A DNA stretch of 64,000 nt from Bacillus sp. RAR_GA_16 (GCF_020165985.1 NZ_JAIUKZ010000006.1:78203-142202); one strand, 5' to 3'; positions 1-8,122 are shown, numbered from the stretch's first letter. Numbers and translations are program-made. Notes: generated from the sequence alone by a model not told the origin.

Positions 1-207
1 AAATATGACTATATTGTCGGTGATTGGGGATACGGTCAACTTCGATTAAAAGGATTTTTTGATGATCGTAATCAGAAAGCGACGTTTGATACAAAATTCA
101 GTACAGTGCTGGATTATTTGTATGAATACTGCAATTTTGGCTGTCCTTATTTTGTATTAAAAAAGCAAAAGAAAGAAAAACCAAAAAAGCAACAGCAAGA
201 AGCATAA
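1..207 (+). CDS. yutD: YutD family protein, C-terminal part
   Basis: The gene enters from the left edge, so only the last 68 residues are present, ending at TAA 205-207. The visible part is hydrophilic, contains the motif KYDYIVGDWGYGQLRL, and ends in a lysine/glutamine-rich tail. This resembles Bacillus YutD (DUF1027), a small conserved protein of unknown function. Position supports the name, because yutE, yutF, yutG and yutH follow nearby as in B. subtilis. A perfect 10-bp hairpin starts four bases before its stop codon. The family is recognised from context and partial sequence only. Confidence 0.75.
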   Translation, partial: KYDYIVGDWGYGQLRLKGFFDDRNQKATFDTKFSTVLDYLYEYCNFGCPYFVLKKQKKEKPKKQQQEA

Positions 208-227
208 GCCCTGATTAGGCTTATGCT
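201..227. terminator. Terminator at the end of yutD and of the convergent small gene
   Basis: Perfect 10-bp stem AGCATAAGCC (201-210) with GGCTTATGCT (218-227) around a 7-base loop. It overlaps the yutD stop codon and is followed by TTGTATGGTTTTT, so it may serve both convergent genes. Confidence 0.6.
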
Positions 228-490
228 TTGTATGGTTTTTCAGAGTCCTTTTCTGGATCATCATGTGGTGGATGTGAGCCAGGATCTTGGCGGGGTAAAT
301 GTTGGTGAAGGTTTTTGTTTTCGTAGTTAAACGCACTATAGGAGCGCTGTCCTTCTCGCCATGGAGTTGTTTTACCCAACTTTTTATTGACCGGAGAACC
401 ATAAGGCCCTTCTGGGGTATCTTCAGGAAGGACATAATTTCGTCCTTTCTCTACATTGGCAAAGTCTTGATAATCTTCATCATCAAACAT
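221..490 (-). CDS. Small acidic conserved hypothetical protein
   Basis: An 89-residue hydrophilic protein rich in Asp, Glu, Pro and Tyr, with no membrane segment or signal peptide. It begins MFDDEDYQDFANVEKG and carries PEGPYGSPVNKKLGKTTPW in the middle. An AAAGGTGG ribosome binding site lies about nine bases upstream of ATG at 490. It resembles short Bacillus proteins annotated DUF3905, but that link is from memory and uncertain. The function is unknown. It is convergent with yutD and in the same direction as the next small gene. Confidence 0.7.
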   Translation of the reverse strand: MFDDEDYQDFANVEKGRNYVLPEDTPEGPYGSPVNKKLGKTTPWREGQRSYSAFNYENKNLHQHLPRQDPGSHPPHDDPEKDSEKPYKA

Positions 491-539
491 GAATAAACAC
501 CACCTTTAGGAGGTAGTGTATTCAGTGCGTTCGAAAATA

Positions 540-815
540 TTAGTGACTTAACACTTCTCTTAAGAAGTTGCGAAGTTCTTCTGCATCTTCTTCATTGAGA
601 GAATAGGCATGCTCGAGGTTTCCAGGCTCAATTAGATCATCGTGGCCGATAATTGCAAATTTGCCTCCTTGAATATCGAGGACTAACGATTTTCCATAAA
701 AACGATCTGATTTTACAATACATAAGTCAAAGCGATGATTGCTTCCCATAAAGCACACGAATCTGGCTTCAGTGGCCTCTTGTTCGTCGTAAATGAGTTG
801 TTCATCTTCCATCAT
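540..815 (-). CDS. DUF3055 (SAV0927-like) small cytosolic protein
   Basis: A 91-residue protein beginning MMEDEQLIYDEQEATEARFV. It has a central stretch with phenylalanines and a GKSLVLDIQGGK turn, and an acidic helical C-terminus (EEDAEELRNFLREVL). The pattern matches the DUF3055/SAV0927-like family of short Firmicute proteins of unknown function. A strong GGAGGG site lies five to eight bases ahead of the paired ATG codons at 815 and 812. It is divergent from yutE across about 150 bases that carry the yutE promoter. Assignment is by resemblance only. Confidence 0.7.
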   Translation of the reverse strand: MMEDEQLIYDEQEATEARFVCFMGSNHRFDLCIVKSDRFYGKSLVLDIQGGKFAIIGHDDLIEPGNLEHAYSLNEEDAEELRNFLREVLSH

Positions 816-896
816 AGCACCCTCCTTTTCTAGTTAAACCTATCATACCATCTTATGAAGCGTTCTCAAATAAGCTTTCGTTTAAAATGTAAGCTT

Positions 897-925
897 TTGC
901 ATTTAGGGATATGATACACTATAAA
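897..925 (+). promoter_or_regulatory. Likely sigma-A promoter of yutE
   Basis: TTGCAT (897-902), 17-base spacer, TATAAA (920-925). Transcription would begin about 35 bases before the yutE ATG at 967. The call is by eye. Confidence 0.5.
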
Positions 926-966
926 ATAGGAATTCGATTGATTGGATAAGAGGCAGGTGTGTTCAG

Positions 967-1413
967 ATGTATTTTGTGGATCGTAAAAAAATTGAAGAGC
1001 AGCTCGGTTATTTTGATAAAATGATTGAGATATTGAAAGCAAGTTCTTTTCAAACAGAACTTCACTTACTTAGCTTGGAAAGACTTCATCATGTGTTTAT
1101 TGAAAGCATGATTGATGTAGGGAATAGTATGATTGATGGATTTATCATGCGCGACCCGGGAAGTTATGAGGATATTATTGAGATCTTGTCTGATGAAAAA
1201 GTAATCTCCTCTGAGAATGCAGAGATGCTAAAGAATGTTGTGAGCATGAGAAAACCGCTTATGCAACAATATGTTCATCTCGATCATGAAGCATTGGAGC
1301 AAAACTTACGGAAAAACCTCAGTGCGCTTGAGCAGTTTCCCGATGATATAAGAAAGTATTTAACTCAAGAATTAGGGGCAGTCTCAGCTTTTCTTCCAGA
1401 CAATCATGATTAA
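967..1413 (+). CDS. yutE: HepT-like DUF86 protein YutE
   Basis: A 148-residue all-helical protein of the DUF86/HepT-like family, as B. subtilis YutE. The HepT fold in other systems is the toxin half of MNT/HepT pairs, but no nucleotidyltransferase partner adjoins this gene, so a toxin role is not supported. Visible features are the helical segment ERLHHVFIESMIDVGNSMIDG, typical of the family core, and a charged C-terminal half. The ATG follows an AGGCAGGTG site. It sits upstream of yutF, as in B. subtilis. The function remains unknown. Confidence 0.85.
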   Translation: MYFVDRKKIEEQLGYFDKMIEILKASSFQTELHLLSLERLHHVFIESMIDVGNSMIDGFIMRDPGSYEDIIEILSDEKVISSENAEMLKNVVSMRKPLMQQYVHLDHEALEQNLRKNLSALEQFPDDIRKYLTQELGAVSAFLPDNHD

Positions 1414-1495
1414 TGTTTAGAAAGGGTGTTTTTGATGAAAGATTGTAAACAAATGAGAAATCAAAAAACTTTCTTATTCAAAACCCCGGTAGCGG

Positions 1496-1526
1496 AACCG
1501 CTTTCTATAAATGAAAGCGGTTTTCT
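1496..1526 (+). terminator. Hairpin between yutE and yutF
   Basis: Perfect 10-bp stem AACCGCTTTC (1496-1505) with GAAAGCGGTT (1513-1522), loop TATAAAT, then TTCTT. It could terminate yutE transcripts or attenuate readthrough into yutF. It lies inside a 43-codon open frame (1435-1566) discussed in the findings. Confidence 0.55.
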
Positions 1527-1562
1527 TGTGGATTGGTTTAACAAAAGGAGGAAAATAAGAAG

Positions 1563-2327
1563 ATGAAAAACTATAAAGGCTATTTAATTGATCTTGATGG
1601 CACCATGTATCGAGGTACAGAAAAAATTCACGAGGCAGTTGAGTTCGTGAAGCGATTAAAGGAAGCTAATCTCCCTTATTTATTTGTGACGAACAATTCG
1701 TCTAAACGGAAAGAGCAAGTTTCTGAGAAGCTTGAGGATTTTGGTGTTCCTTGTACCCCAGATCACGTGTTTACAACGAGCATGGCAACGGCGAGCTACA
1801 TTTCAAATGAGAAGAGAGATGCCTCGGTTTATGTAATCGGGGAAGAAGGGATTCGAGATGCTTTAACAGATGTTGGATTAACCATTCAAGACGACAATCC
1901 AGATTACGTTGTCGTTGGGATTGACCGCTCCATCACGTATGAAAAGTTTGCGAAGGCGTGTATTGCCGTTCGAAATGGCGCTACATTTATTTCGACAAAT
2001 GGCGATATCGCGATCCCAACAGAGCGTGGTTTGCTGCCTGGGAACGGTTCATTGACTTCAGTGGTTTCTGTTTCAACAGAAGTGGATCCGATTTTTATTG
2101 GGAAACCCGAACCGATCATTATGGAACAAGCATTGGCACAACTTGGCACATCGAAAGAAGAGACGCTAATGGTTGGGGATAATTATCGGACAGATATTCT
2201 CGCAGGTATTAACGCAGGGTTGGATACCCTGCTTGTGCACACGGGTGTCACGACGAAAGAGCACCTCGAGTCAGTGGAAAAGCTCCCAACGTATACTGTT
2301 CAAACATTAGATGAATGGAACATATAA
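1563..2327 (+). CDS. yutF: HAD-family phosphatase YutF (NagD-like)
   Basis: A 254-residue haloacid dehalogenase superfamily phosphatase of the NagD/p-nitrophenylphosphatase type, close in length to B. subtilis YutF. Motif I is DLDGTMYRG (near residue 10), with the nucleophile and acid Asp. Motif II is FVTNNSSK near residue 42, and the C-terminal motif is GKPEP...MVGDNYRTDI (about 178-208), with the metal-binding GD. A type II cap lies between them. It is expected to hydrolyse small phosphate esters such as nucleotides in the cytosol; the natural substrate is unclear. A strong AAAGGAGG site precedes the ATG. Confidence 0.93.
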   Translation: MKNYKGYLIDLDGTMYRGTEKIHEAVEFVKRLKEANLPYLFVTNNSSKRKEQVSEKLEDFGVPCTPDHVFTTSMATASYISNEKRDASVYVIGEEGIRDALTDVGLTIQDDNPDYVVVGIDRSITYEKFAKACIAVRNGATFISTNGDIAIPTERGLLPGNGSLTSVVSVSTEVDPIFIGKPEPIIMEQALAQLGTSKEETLMVGDNYRTDILAGINAGLDTLLVHTGVTTKEHLESVEKLPTYTVQTLDEWNI

Positions 2328-2349
2328 AAACGCCCCAGAGGGCGTTTTT
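2326..2349. terminator. Terminator between yutF and convergent yutG
   Basis: AAAAACGCC (2326-2334) pairs with GGCGTTTTT (2341-2349). A-rich on one side and T-rich on the other, it can work on both strands. Confidence 0.75.
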
Positions 2350-2357
2350 ATTTTGGC

Positions 2358-2855
2358 TTATTCCGTTTTTTGTGCGCGATGTGCGAGACGGCTTGAAGCA
2401 GCTGCCGCAATGGCACCAACAATATCATCAAGGTACGTGTGACATTCACCTGTCGTTTTATCATTTAATCGTTCAAGGATGCCTGGTTTTTGCTTATCAA
2501 TAAATCCATAGTTTGTAAATCCTATGGAACCATATACATTCACAATGGATAAAGCAATAATTTCATCTACTCCATATAATCCTTCATCTTTCATTAAAAT
2601 ATCTTGTAGCGGCTGATCGAGCATCTTTCTTTCGGTTAATTCATCAAGCTGAATACCCGTTAATACAGCATTTTGAACTTCTCTTTTTGAAAGCACCCGC
2701 TCCACATTTTGAATACACGTTTCGATTTGAAGGTTAGGGTGATATTTTTCTTGAAGGTAATAAACAAGGTCTGCAATGTCTTTAACTTCAACGCCGCGTT
2801 CTTTTAATTTACTTCTTGCTGCTTTTTCGACAAGGTCCATAGATTCTTGGCCCAT
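2358..2855 (-). CDS. yutG: Phosphatidylglycerophosphatase A-type protein YutG
   Basis: A 165-residue protein of the PgpA family as seen in Firmicutes (YutG). PgpA removes phosphate from phosphatidylglycerophosphate in phospholipid synthesis; the Bacillus branch is less well characterised. The family signature region is the C-terminal part, with GVDEIIALSIVNVYGSIGFTNYG and an acidic DDIVGAIAAAASSR segment. The start is set at ATG 2855, because an AGGTGGG site lies just upstream. A longer frame to 2951 has no such site and its extra residues look non-coding. Convergent with yutF. Confidence 0.85.
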   Translation of the reverse strand: MGQESMDLVEKAARSKLKERGVEVKDIADLVYYLQEKYHPNLQIETCIQNVERVLSKREVQNAVLTGIQLDELTERKMLDQPLQDILMKDEGLYGVDEIIALSIVNVYGSIGFTNYGFIDKQKPGILERLNDKTTGECHTYLDDIVGAIAAAASSRLAHRAQKTE

Positions 2856-2964
2856 TCTAGTCCCACCTAACTTTATAGTAAATTGGTATTGGATAGAGTT
2901 GATTATATTAGTATATGGAGAAAGGCATAGAAATATGACAGTAAAGTTCAAAAGAAGCCATTAC

Positions 2965-2992
2965 ACCGATTGGGCGCTTTAGGCATATAGTA
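2965..2992 (+). promoter_or_regulatory. Possible sigma-K-type promoter of yutH
   Basis: AC (2965-2966), 17 bases, then CATATAGTA (2984-2992). This fits the sporulation sigma-K pattern AC-N16/17-CATANNNTA and lies 33 bases before yutH, a spore-coat gene. The call is by eye. Confidence 0.45.
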
Positions 2993-3024
2993 CACATACA
3001 AAGACGAAATGTCGGAGGGTTAGC

Positions 3025-4026
3025 ATGTTAGAGCGCGAGATTTTTCATCAATATGGCATTGTGATTGAATTACAGCACGAGGAAAAGGGTGGTTATTTAC
3101 TTCGGAGTTCAGATCAATCGGAGTTTATTTTAAAACGGGCGCAAATGGAGCAGGAAAGTGAATTTCCTTGGTATGTGATGGTAGCGAATTATTTTAATCA
3201 ACAAAACGAACCGACGATGTTGCCGCTTGCATCAAGAAGAGGGAAGTATGTGGAGACGATCCAAAATGAAGCTTATGTTCTCTATCAAAAACCACTCCAA
3301 CGAATCGAGCACACCCATTATCGTGATGGGAGTCGTCTAGCGTTACTTCATCGAAAGGGAGGAAACCTACTAGCTGCTTATACGGAATTACCGGAAATTC
3401 AACCATGGCAGTTGAGATGGCAGTATCGAATGGATCAACTGGAATCCTTTCGAGAAGAATTGAAGAATCAGGGACAGTCTCATCGAGAATTTGATGAATG
3501 GTTTATTGAAACCTTTCCATATTATTCTGGATTAGCCGAAAATGCGATTCAGTATATTGTTGATTGTGGCATCGATACGGGAATGAATCCATTTCAAGTG
3601 AGAACGCTTGCGTTTAACCGCTACACAGCAAAATACCGTAGGAATTCAGATGGACTTTTTCCGAACGATTTTATATTAGATCATCCGGCTAGAGACCTTG
3701 CCGAATGGATTCGATATGAATTAGTAGAAGGAGATGGGAATTTCGAAGCGATCAGGCAATTTCTGTGGGACTATCATGAACGCCGTACGCTAAATCAGAT
3801 GGACTGGAACCTTTTATATGCTCGCTTGCTCTTTCCTCTCCCTTATGTTGAAACGGTTGAACATTATTATAGTGACGGGAATTTGAAAGAGAAAGAACGT
3901 AGCCTCTTGAATTTAAAGAGATTTGTGAGAAGAGAAGGTGAGCGTGAAGAAGTGTATCGGTTGTTGTTTCAAGAGTTAATGGGAGACTATGGGAGTCAAA
4001 TGAGACGAGTGGATTGGTTAAGTTAA
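3025..4026 (+). CDS. yutH: Spore coat-associated protein YutH
   Basis: A 333-residue cytosolic-looking protein of the CotS/YutH family, whose members have a degenerate aminoglycoside-phosphotransferase-like kinase fold and are deposited in the spore coat. Visible are a kinase-like N-lobe (EIFHQYGIVIELQ, then LRSSDQSEFILKR), an internal HRKGG stretch near residue 112 and a C-terminal helical half. The canonical catalytic HGD loop is not obvious. RBS GGAGGG lies 6 bases ahead of the ATG. The candidate sigma-K promoter at 2965 suggests mother-cell expression. Gene position matches B. subtilis. Confidence 0.85.
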   Translation: MLEREIFHQYGIVIELQHEEKGGYLLRSSDQSEFILKRAQMEQESEFPWYVMVANYFNQQNEPTMLPLASRRGKYVETIQNEAYVLYQKPLQRIEHTHYRDGSRLALLHRKGGNLLAAYTELPEIQPWQLRWQYRMDQLESFREELKNQGQSHREFDEWFIETFPYYSGLAENAIQYIVDCGIDTGMNPFQVRTLAFNRYTAKYRRNSDGLFPNDFILDHPARDLAEWIRYELVEGDGNFEAIRQFLWDYHERRTLNQMDWNLLYARLLFPLPYVETVEHYYSDGNLKEKERSLLNLKRFVRREGEREEVYRLLFQELMGDYGSQMRRVDWLS

Positions 4027-4036
4027 AGCATAAAAA

Positions 4037-4060
4037 ATCCCCTCCATTATTGGAGGGGAT
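4037..4060. terminator. Terminator between yutH and convergent yutI
   Basis: Perfect 10-bp stem ATCCCCTCCA (4037-4046) and TGGAGGGGAT (4051-4060) with loop TTAT. The A-run on its left serves the minus-strand gene. Confidence 0.65.
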
Positions 4061-4073
4061 GAATGTGTTTGGT

Positions 4074-4298
4074 TTAAAATACTTGCTCAAGTTCGGTTAC
4101 ACCAGGAACTTCTTCAAGTAGTGCGCGCTCGATTCCTGCTTTAAGTGTAATCGTGGAACTAGGGCAGCTGCCGCACGCTCCCATTAAACGTACTTTTACT
4201 ACACCTTCTTCGATGTCTACAAGCTCTACGTCTCCGCCGTCACGCAGGAGGAATGGACGCAGTTTATTCAATACATCTTGTACTTGCTCTTGCATCAT
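4074..4298 (-). CDS. yutI: NifU C-terminal domain Fe-S scaffold YutI
   Basis: A 74-residue protein consisting of a single NifU C-terminal (Nfu) domain. The signature is the [12 protein letters not shown] loop followed by [14 protein letters not shown], with Cys42 and Cys45 forming the CxxC that holds an Fe-S cluster between two monomers. Nfu proteins carry clusters from the SUF machinery to client enzymes in the cytosol. The protein is shorter than B. subtilis YutI but has the whole domain. GGGAG lies ahead of the paired ATG codons. The HesB/IscA-type YutM is encoded 5 kb away. Confidence 0.92.
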   Translation of the reverse strand: MMQEQVQDVLNKLRPFLLRDGGDVELVDIEEGVVKVRLMGACGSCPSSTITLKAGIERALLEEVPGVTELEQVF

Positions 4299-4530
4299 TC
4301 ATCGACTCCCTTCATACTTCCATTATACTAATGATGATGTAAAAAATCTATGTGTTATTGTGGAATGATTATTATTCTCATCCTACTTTATCATGGTATG
4401 AAATGAGATTCAAGATGGAACATACACCCAAGCGATGGCTACGATAAAAAAGGCGAATGGTTCTTTTCTGTCTCTATGGGATAAGGTACAATATAGGAAA
4501 ATGGATTGAATAGAAAGGACGTTTTTCATC

Positions 4531-4839
4531 ATGGAAGAAGTACTCGTCTATGGAGCGGGCGAACGCTGTGCAAGCTGTGTGAACCTGCCTTCTTCAGAAG
4601 AAACAGCTGAATGGCTAAAAGCTGCCCTTGATCGGAAATATCCAGATCGCCAAATTGACGTTCGATATATTGATATTCATAGTCAGCTTTCAGGAGCAGA
4701 AGCAATTTTCGCTGCTAAAGTGGTAGAAGAAGATTTATTTTATCCCGTCATCGTCGTTCAAAATGAAATTGTCTCAGAAGGAAACCCAAGATTGAAAGAT
4801 TTGTATGCTGTATTGGAAGATCAATCAGCTACAGCATAA
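4531..4839 (+). CDS. yuzD: YuzD-like thioredoxin-fold protein (DUF1462)
   Basis: A 102-residue cytosolic protein matching YuzD/DUF1462. It has a beta-strand, then CASC (Cys13 and Cys16), and a later YPVIVVQNEIVSEGNPRL segment typical of a thioredoxin-like fold with a cis-proline region. The CxxC suggests redox or metal-cluster work, and genome context next to yutI (divergent here) supports Fe-S assembly, but the function is not established. RBS AAAGGACG precedes the ATG at 4531. Confidence 0.88.
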   Translation: MEEVLVYGAGERCASCVNLPSSEETAEWLKAALDRKYPDRQIDVRYIDIHSQLSGAEAIFAAKVVEEDLFYPVIVVQNEIVSEGNPRLKDLYAVLEDQSATA

Positions 4840-4851
4840 AATAGGAAAGAT

Positions 4852-4884
4852 GAGCGAGTTGAAAGCGACTTGCTCTTTTTTTAT
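4852..4884 (+). terminator. Terminator of yuzD
   Basis: Eight-bp stem GAGCGAGT (4852-4859) with ACTTGCTC (4868-4875), followed by a run of Ts. Confidence 0.75.
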
Positions 4885-4982
4885 TCTATGAGAAAGCTCA
4901 TACCTTGACGGGAGGTTTTTTCCAGTTTATCAGCTAAACTCCATTCGATGATTTTACATAATCCATATGTAAGCTTTTAACC

Positions 4983-5015
4983 AAAAACCCCTCCACTATG
5001 AAGTAGAGGGGTTTT
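4983..5015 (-). terminator. Terminator of yutJ
   Basis: AAAAACCCCTC (4983-4993) and GAGGGGTTTT (5006-5015) form a strong stem just after the yutJ stop on the minus strand, where it ends in a T-run. Confidence 0.7.
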
Positions 5016-5018
5016 GAC

Positions 5019-6083
5019 TTATCCATTATGATTCTTATACATCCATAAGATCCCTGACTTAAGTAAGCGCGGCACACGACCAGTAAGTGGCCGATTCGCC
5101 ATGACACCAAAGCCATGTTTACTACCAAGTGATCCCAAGGTTCCTTTTATTTTAATCGGTGGAAGGGCTGGAGGCGTCTCATTTTTCCATTGCTTTTGTA
5201 AAACAAGGGCAATTTGTTCGGCCTGTTCTTCAGCTAGTTGCGCGCTTGGAGCATGCGGCAAACTTGCGCAGTCTCCAACGACAAAGGCATTTCCGTGAGT
5301 GGGTATGGAGTGATCTTCTTTTAGAATGACCCGCTGCTGTGGATCCTTTTCAACATCGAGGTCACGGACAAGTTTATTCGGCTGAATGCCTGCTGTCCAA
5401 ACGATCGAATCGCAGTGAACGGGTTCGCCGTGATTAAACAGCGTATTCGGTTCTACTTTGGTAATATTTGATTCACTCACAACTTCTACATGGCGTTCTT
5501 CAAACCAGGATTGAACATATTTACCAAGTCTCTCAGGAAAAGCAGAGAGGATGGTGTGACCACGGTCAAAAAGTTTGACTTGAAGGTCAGGTCTGCTTTC
5601 GTGAAGTTCACTAGCAAGCTCAACGCCGCTCAGGCCAGCTCCAACAATTCCAACAATGGAGTTAGCGCCAAGATTATTCAAGGTTTCATATGTTCTTCTT
5701 GATGAATCAATGGTTTGGATACTTAATGTATGGACATCCGCACCTGGTACATTATGATATTTATCTTCACAACCAAGACCAATCACAAGAGTGTCGTAAG
5801 CCAGATTGTCATCATCTTTCAAGTGAATTTCATTTGCGTCAAGATCAATCTTTTCAATTTCGCCATATTTGATTTCAAGCTTTTGATGAACTGGAAATTG
5901 GACGCGGATGTGATGGTCACTTGCTGTTCCAGCAGCAAGTGCATAATATTCCGTTTTCATACTGTGATATGGATTCCGGTCAACAAGCGTAATCGTGAGG
6001 TCTTCTGGTAAATCAGATGAAAATAATTTCTGTAGAATGCGCATACCACCGTATCCGCCGCCTAAAAGCACTAGCCTTTTCAT
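5019..6083 (-). CDS. yutJ: Type II NADH dehydrogenase-like flavoprotein YutJ
   Basis: A 354-residue pyridine nucleotide-disulphide oxidoreductase of the NDH-2/YutJ group. The FAD-binding Rossmann motif is at the N-terminus (LVLLGGGYGGMRIL). A second Rossmann motif for NAD(P)H lies at about 143-150 (GIVGAGLSGVELASEL), and the FAD-contacting FVVGDCAS lies near 268. NDH-2 enzymes pass electrons from NADH to quinone at the membrane surface without pumping protons. The C-terminus ends GILWMYKNHNG, short of a clear membrane anchor. Single gene with its own terminator; divergent from yuzB. Confidence 0.9.
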   Translation of the reverse strand: MKRLVLLGGGYGGMRILQKLFSSDLPEDLTITLVDRNPYHSMKTEYYALAAGTASDHHIRVQFPVHQKLEIKYGEIEKIDLDANEIHLKDDDNLAYDTLVIGLGCEDKYHNVPGADVHTLSIQTIDSSRRTYETLNNLGANSIVGIVGAGLSGVELASELHESRPDLQVKLFDRGHTILSAFPERLGKYVQSWFEERHVEVVSESNITKVEPNTLFNHGEPVHCDSIVWTAGIQPNKLVRDLDVEKDPQQRVILKEDHSIPTHGNAFVVGDCASLPHAPSAQLAEEQAEQIALVLQKQWKNETPPALPPIKIKGTLGSLGSKHGFGVMANRPLTGRVPRLLKSGILWMYKNHNG

Positions 6084-6294
6084 GATAAGAGGTCCCCTTT
6101 GATAAAATTCAATAACGCTGTCTTCCTATATAGAATAGAAAAGCTTAAGAAGAATTGGAGAATTAGGAAGAAAAAAGGAAGCGACACGCGCTATACTATA
6201 CTTATACATTTGTATTATTTATGACAGTTAAAAGTATAGCGAAACTAAGACTTATGTACAATAACAATTCTAAATTGCTTTACTGGGGAGTGGG

Positions 6295-6525
6295 ATGAAC
6301 GTGAAAACCGTTGAATTTTGTTCTGGTAATTTAAGGGATAATCAGGTCGTGTGGGAAGCATTAGAGAAGATCCCTGAAGTTGAATTGATTGATTATGGTT
6401 GCCTTGGTTATTGTGGGAACTGTTATAGTGAAGCGTTTGCCATTGTTGAAGGACGGTTAATCAATGCAGATACATCAGAAGCATTAATTAAAAAAATTAC
6501 ACAAAAATTAAATGAAGACAATTAA
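6295..6525 (+). CDS. yuzB: YuzB family protein (UPF0349, DUF1450)
   Basis: A 76-residue protein matching YuzB. It has four cysteines, Cys9 near the N-terminus and a CLGYCGNC cluster (Cys36, Cys40, Cys43), in a thioredoxin-like ferredoxin arrangement. The cysteine spacing suggests metal or Fe-S binding, which would fit the neighbouring Fe-S genes, but the function is unproven. A GGGGAGTGGG site directly precedes ATG at 6295. A hairpin at 6573-6602 follows the gene. Confidence 0.9.
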   Translation: MNVKTVEFCSGNLRDNQVVWEALEKIPEVELIDYGCLGYCGNCYSEAFAIVEGRLINADTSEALIKKITQKLNEDN

Positions 6526-6572
6526 GGGCTTTCATTGTTTATATTCTGTGTTATAATGACAAAGGTTCATTG

Positions 6573-6602
6573 AAGTCTGATAGAGAGAGAGCAGACTTTT
6601 TA
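6573..6602 (+). terminator. Terminator between yuzB and yutK
   Basis: AAGTCTG (6573-6579) pairs with CAGACTT (6592-6598) and is followed by TTTATTTT. An extended -10-like TGTTATAAT ends at 6557 just upstream, so short transcripts ending here are conceivable. Confidence 0.6.
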
Positions 6603-6655
6603 TTTTCCGCCTAACCGCGAAAAATGTCGAATTTTCAGACAACAAAAATACTGTT

Positions 6656-6687
6656 TGTAAGCGCTATATTTAGCTGGGTGCTATAAT
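6656..6687 (+). promoter_or_regulatory. yutK promoter with overlapping cre-like site
   Basis: TGCTATAAT (6679-6687) is an extended -10 element about 75 bases before yutK. TGTAAGCGCTATAT (6656-6669) matches 12 of 14 positions of the CcpA cre consensus TGWAANCGNTNWCA and would cover the -35 region, suggesting catabolite repression. By eye only. Confidence 0.4.
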
Positions 6688-6764
6688 CTTTTTATTTTTA
6701 AAATCTGGTAATGGGGTAGCCTATGCTTATAAACGGATACAATATTTAACGAGGGGTGTAAAAT

Positions 6765-7988
6765 ATGCAAATTCTATGGGGATTAGGTGGTATGGCCGTT
6801 CTTTTTGCCATTGCACTAATCTTTTCTACTAACCGTAAAGCGATTAACCTTCGTACTGTGCTAGGAGCACTTGCGATTCAGGTTGCATTTGCATTTGTTG
6901 TACTTAAATGGGAAGCGGGTAAGGCTGCTTTAAAACAATTGTCCTTATTCGTTCAAGATATTATAGGCTATGCTAATGAAGGAATTGGATTCCTATTTGG
7001 TGGCTTAATTGGTAATGAAGATATTGGGATGATCTTTGCATTTCAAGTTCTAACCATTATTATCTTCTTCTCGTCTCTTATTTCAGTTCTTTATTACCTA
7101 GGGATCATGCAATGGGTGATTCGCATCCTTGGTGGAGCGATCTCTTGGGCACTTGGAACTAGTAAAGCGGAATCACTTTCAGCAACAGCTAATATTTTTG
7201 TTGGTCAAACGGAAGCGCCGCTTGTGATTAAACCTTACCTTGATAAAATGACGAAATCAGAGCTATTTGCCGTAATGACAGGTGGACTTGCTTCGGTTGC
7301 TGGTTCAGTCTTAATTGGTTATTCTCTTCTTGGCGTACCGCTTGAGTACCTACTTGCGGCAAGTTTCATGGCAGCACCAGGCGGTCTATTAATGGCCAAG
7401 CTGATTATGCCTGAAACGGAAACACCAGAAACTGCAAAAGAGATCAAGATGGAACGAAATGAAAATCACGTTAACGTGATTGATGCTGCGGCAGACGGAG
7501 CTTCAGACGGTCTAAAGCTTGCTTTGAACGTAGGGGCTATGCTTCTTGCATTTATTGCTTTAATTGCGCTTCTAAATGGTTTATTGGGTGCAGTAGGCGG
7601 TTGGTTTGGCGCTGAAAGCTTGACCATTCAGCAAATTTTAGGATACATCTTCTCACCACTAGCCTTTGTCATTGGAGTTCCATGGCAAGATGCTGTACAA
7701 GCTGGTAACTATATTGGACAGAAATTAATTCTAAATGAATTTGTGGCATTCTCTTCTTTCGGTCCAGAAATTAGCGCTGGTAGCTTGACTGATAAGTCAG
7801 TAGCGATTATCAGCTTTGCACTATGTGGATTTGCAAACTTCTCATCTCTTGCCATTCTACTTGGAGGACTTGGGGGACTTGCTCCGAAACGTCGTCCAGA
7901 AATTGCGAAATTTGGAATGCGTGCGATCCTAGCTGGTACGCTTGCAAACCTTCTAAACGCTGCGATTGCAGGTATGCTTATTTTTTAA
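6765..7988 (+). CDS. yutK: Concentrative nucleoside transporter (NupC/CNT family)
   Basis: A 407-residue polytopic membrane protein of the CNT family, as B. subtilis YutK/NupC. It takes up nucleosides with protons or sodium. Typical features are the N-terminal helices ([20 protein letters not shown]), the [12 protein letters not shown] motif (about 147-158), which belongs to the re-entrant substrate-binding region, and the C-terminal [20 protein letters not shown] signature (about 353). The ATG has a GAGGGGTG site. It is a single gene with its own leader and terminator, and the leader holds an extended -10 promoter with a cre-like box. Confidence 0.93.
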   Translation: MQILWGLGGMAVLFAIALIFSTNRKAINLRTVLGALAIQVAFAFVVLKWEAGKAALKQLSLFVQDIIGYANEGIGFLFGGLIGNEDIGMIFAFQVLTIIIFFSSLISVLYYLGIMQWVIRILGGAISWALGTSKAESLSATANIFVGQTEAPLVIKPYLDKMTKSELFAVMTGGLASVAGSVLIGYSLLGVPLEYLLAASFMAAPGGLLMAKLIMPETETPETAKEIKMERNENHVNVIDAAADGASDGLKLALNVGAMLLAFIALIALLNGLLGAVGGWFGAESLTIQQILGYIFSPLAFVIGVPWQDAVQAGNYIGQKLILNEFVAFSSFGPEISAGSLTDKSVAIISFALCGFANFSSLAILLGGLGGLAPKRRPEIAKFGMRAILAGTLANLLNAAIAGMLIF

Positions 7989-7995
7989 AGTTTAT

Positions 7996-8023
7996 AAGCC
8001 TCTTTAAAAGGGGCTTTTTTTTA
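7996..8023 (+). terminator. Terminator of yutK
   Basis: AAGCCTCTTT pairs with AAAAGGGGCTT, followed by eight Ts. Confidence 0.8.
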
Positions 8024-8122
8024 TACCCGCTCTTAAGCGACTGATGATTCAGGCAAAGCATTGTTGTTTTTTCACTATGTTACGATATACTTGTTTCAAT
8101 CATAAAACAGGAGGGATCACTG

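Noticed and set aside
221..435. Overlapping minus-strand frame of 92 residues (157-435) ending in a Phe/Leu-rich run
   Set aside because: It overlaps the better 221-490 gene and the yutD stop, has no ribosome site and translates an A-rich non-coding stretch.
967..1413. yutE as half of an MNT/HepT toxin-antitoxin pair
   Set aside because: No nucleotidyltransferase antitoxin gene adjoins; the gene sits in a conserved housekeeping context.
6603..6764. Purine riboswitch or PurR box before the nucleoside transporter
   Set aside because: The conserved purine-aptamer elements are absent. TAACCGCGAAAAAT only loosely resembles a PurBox.
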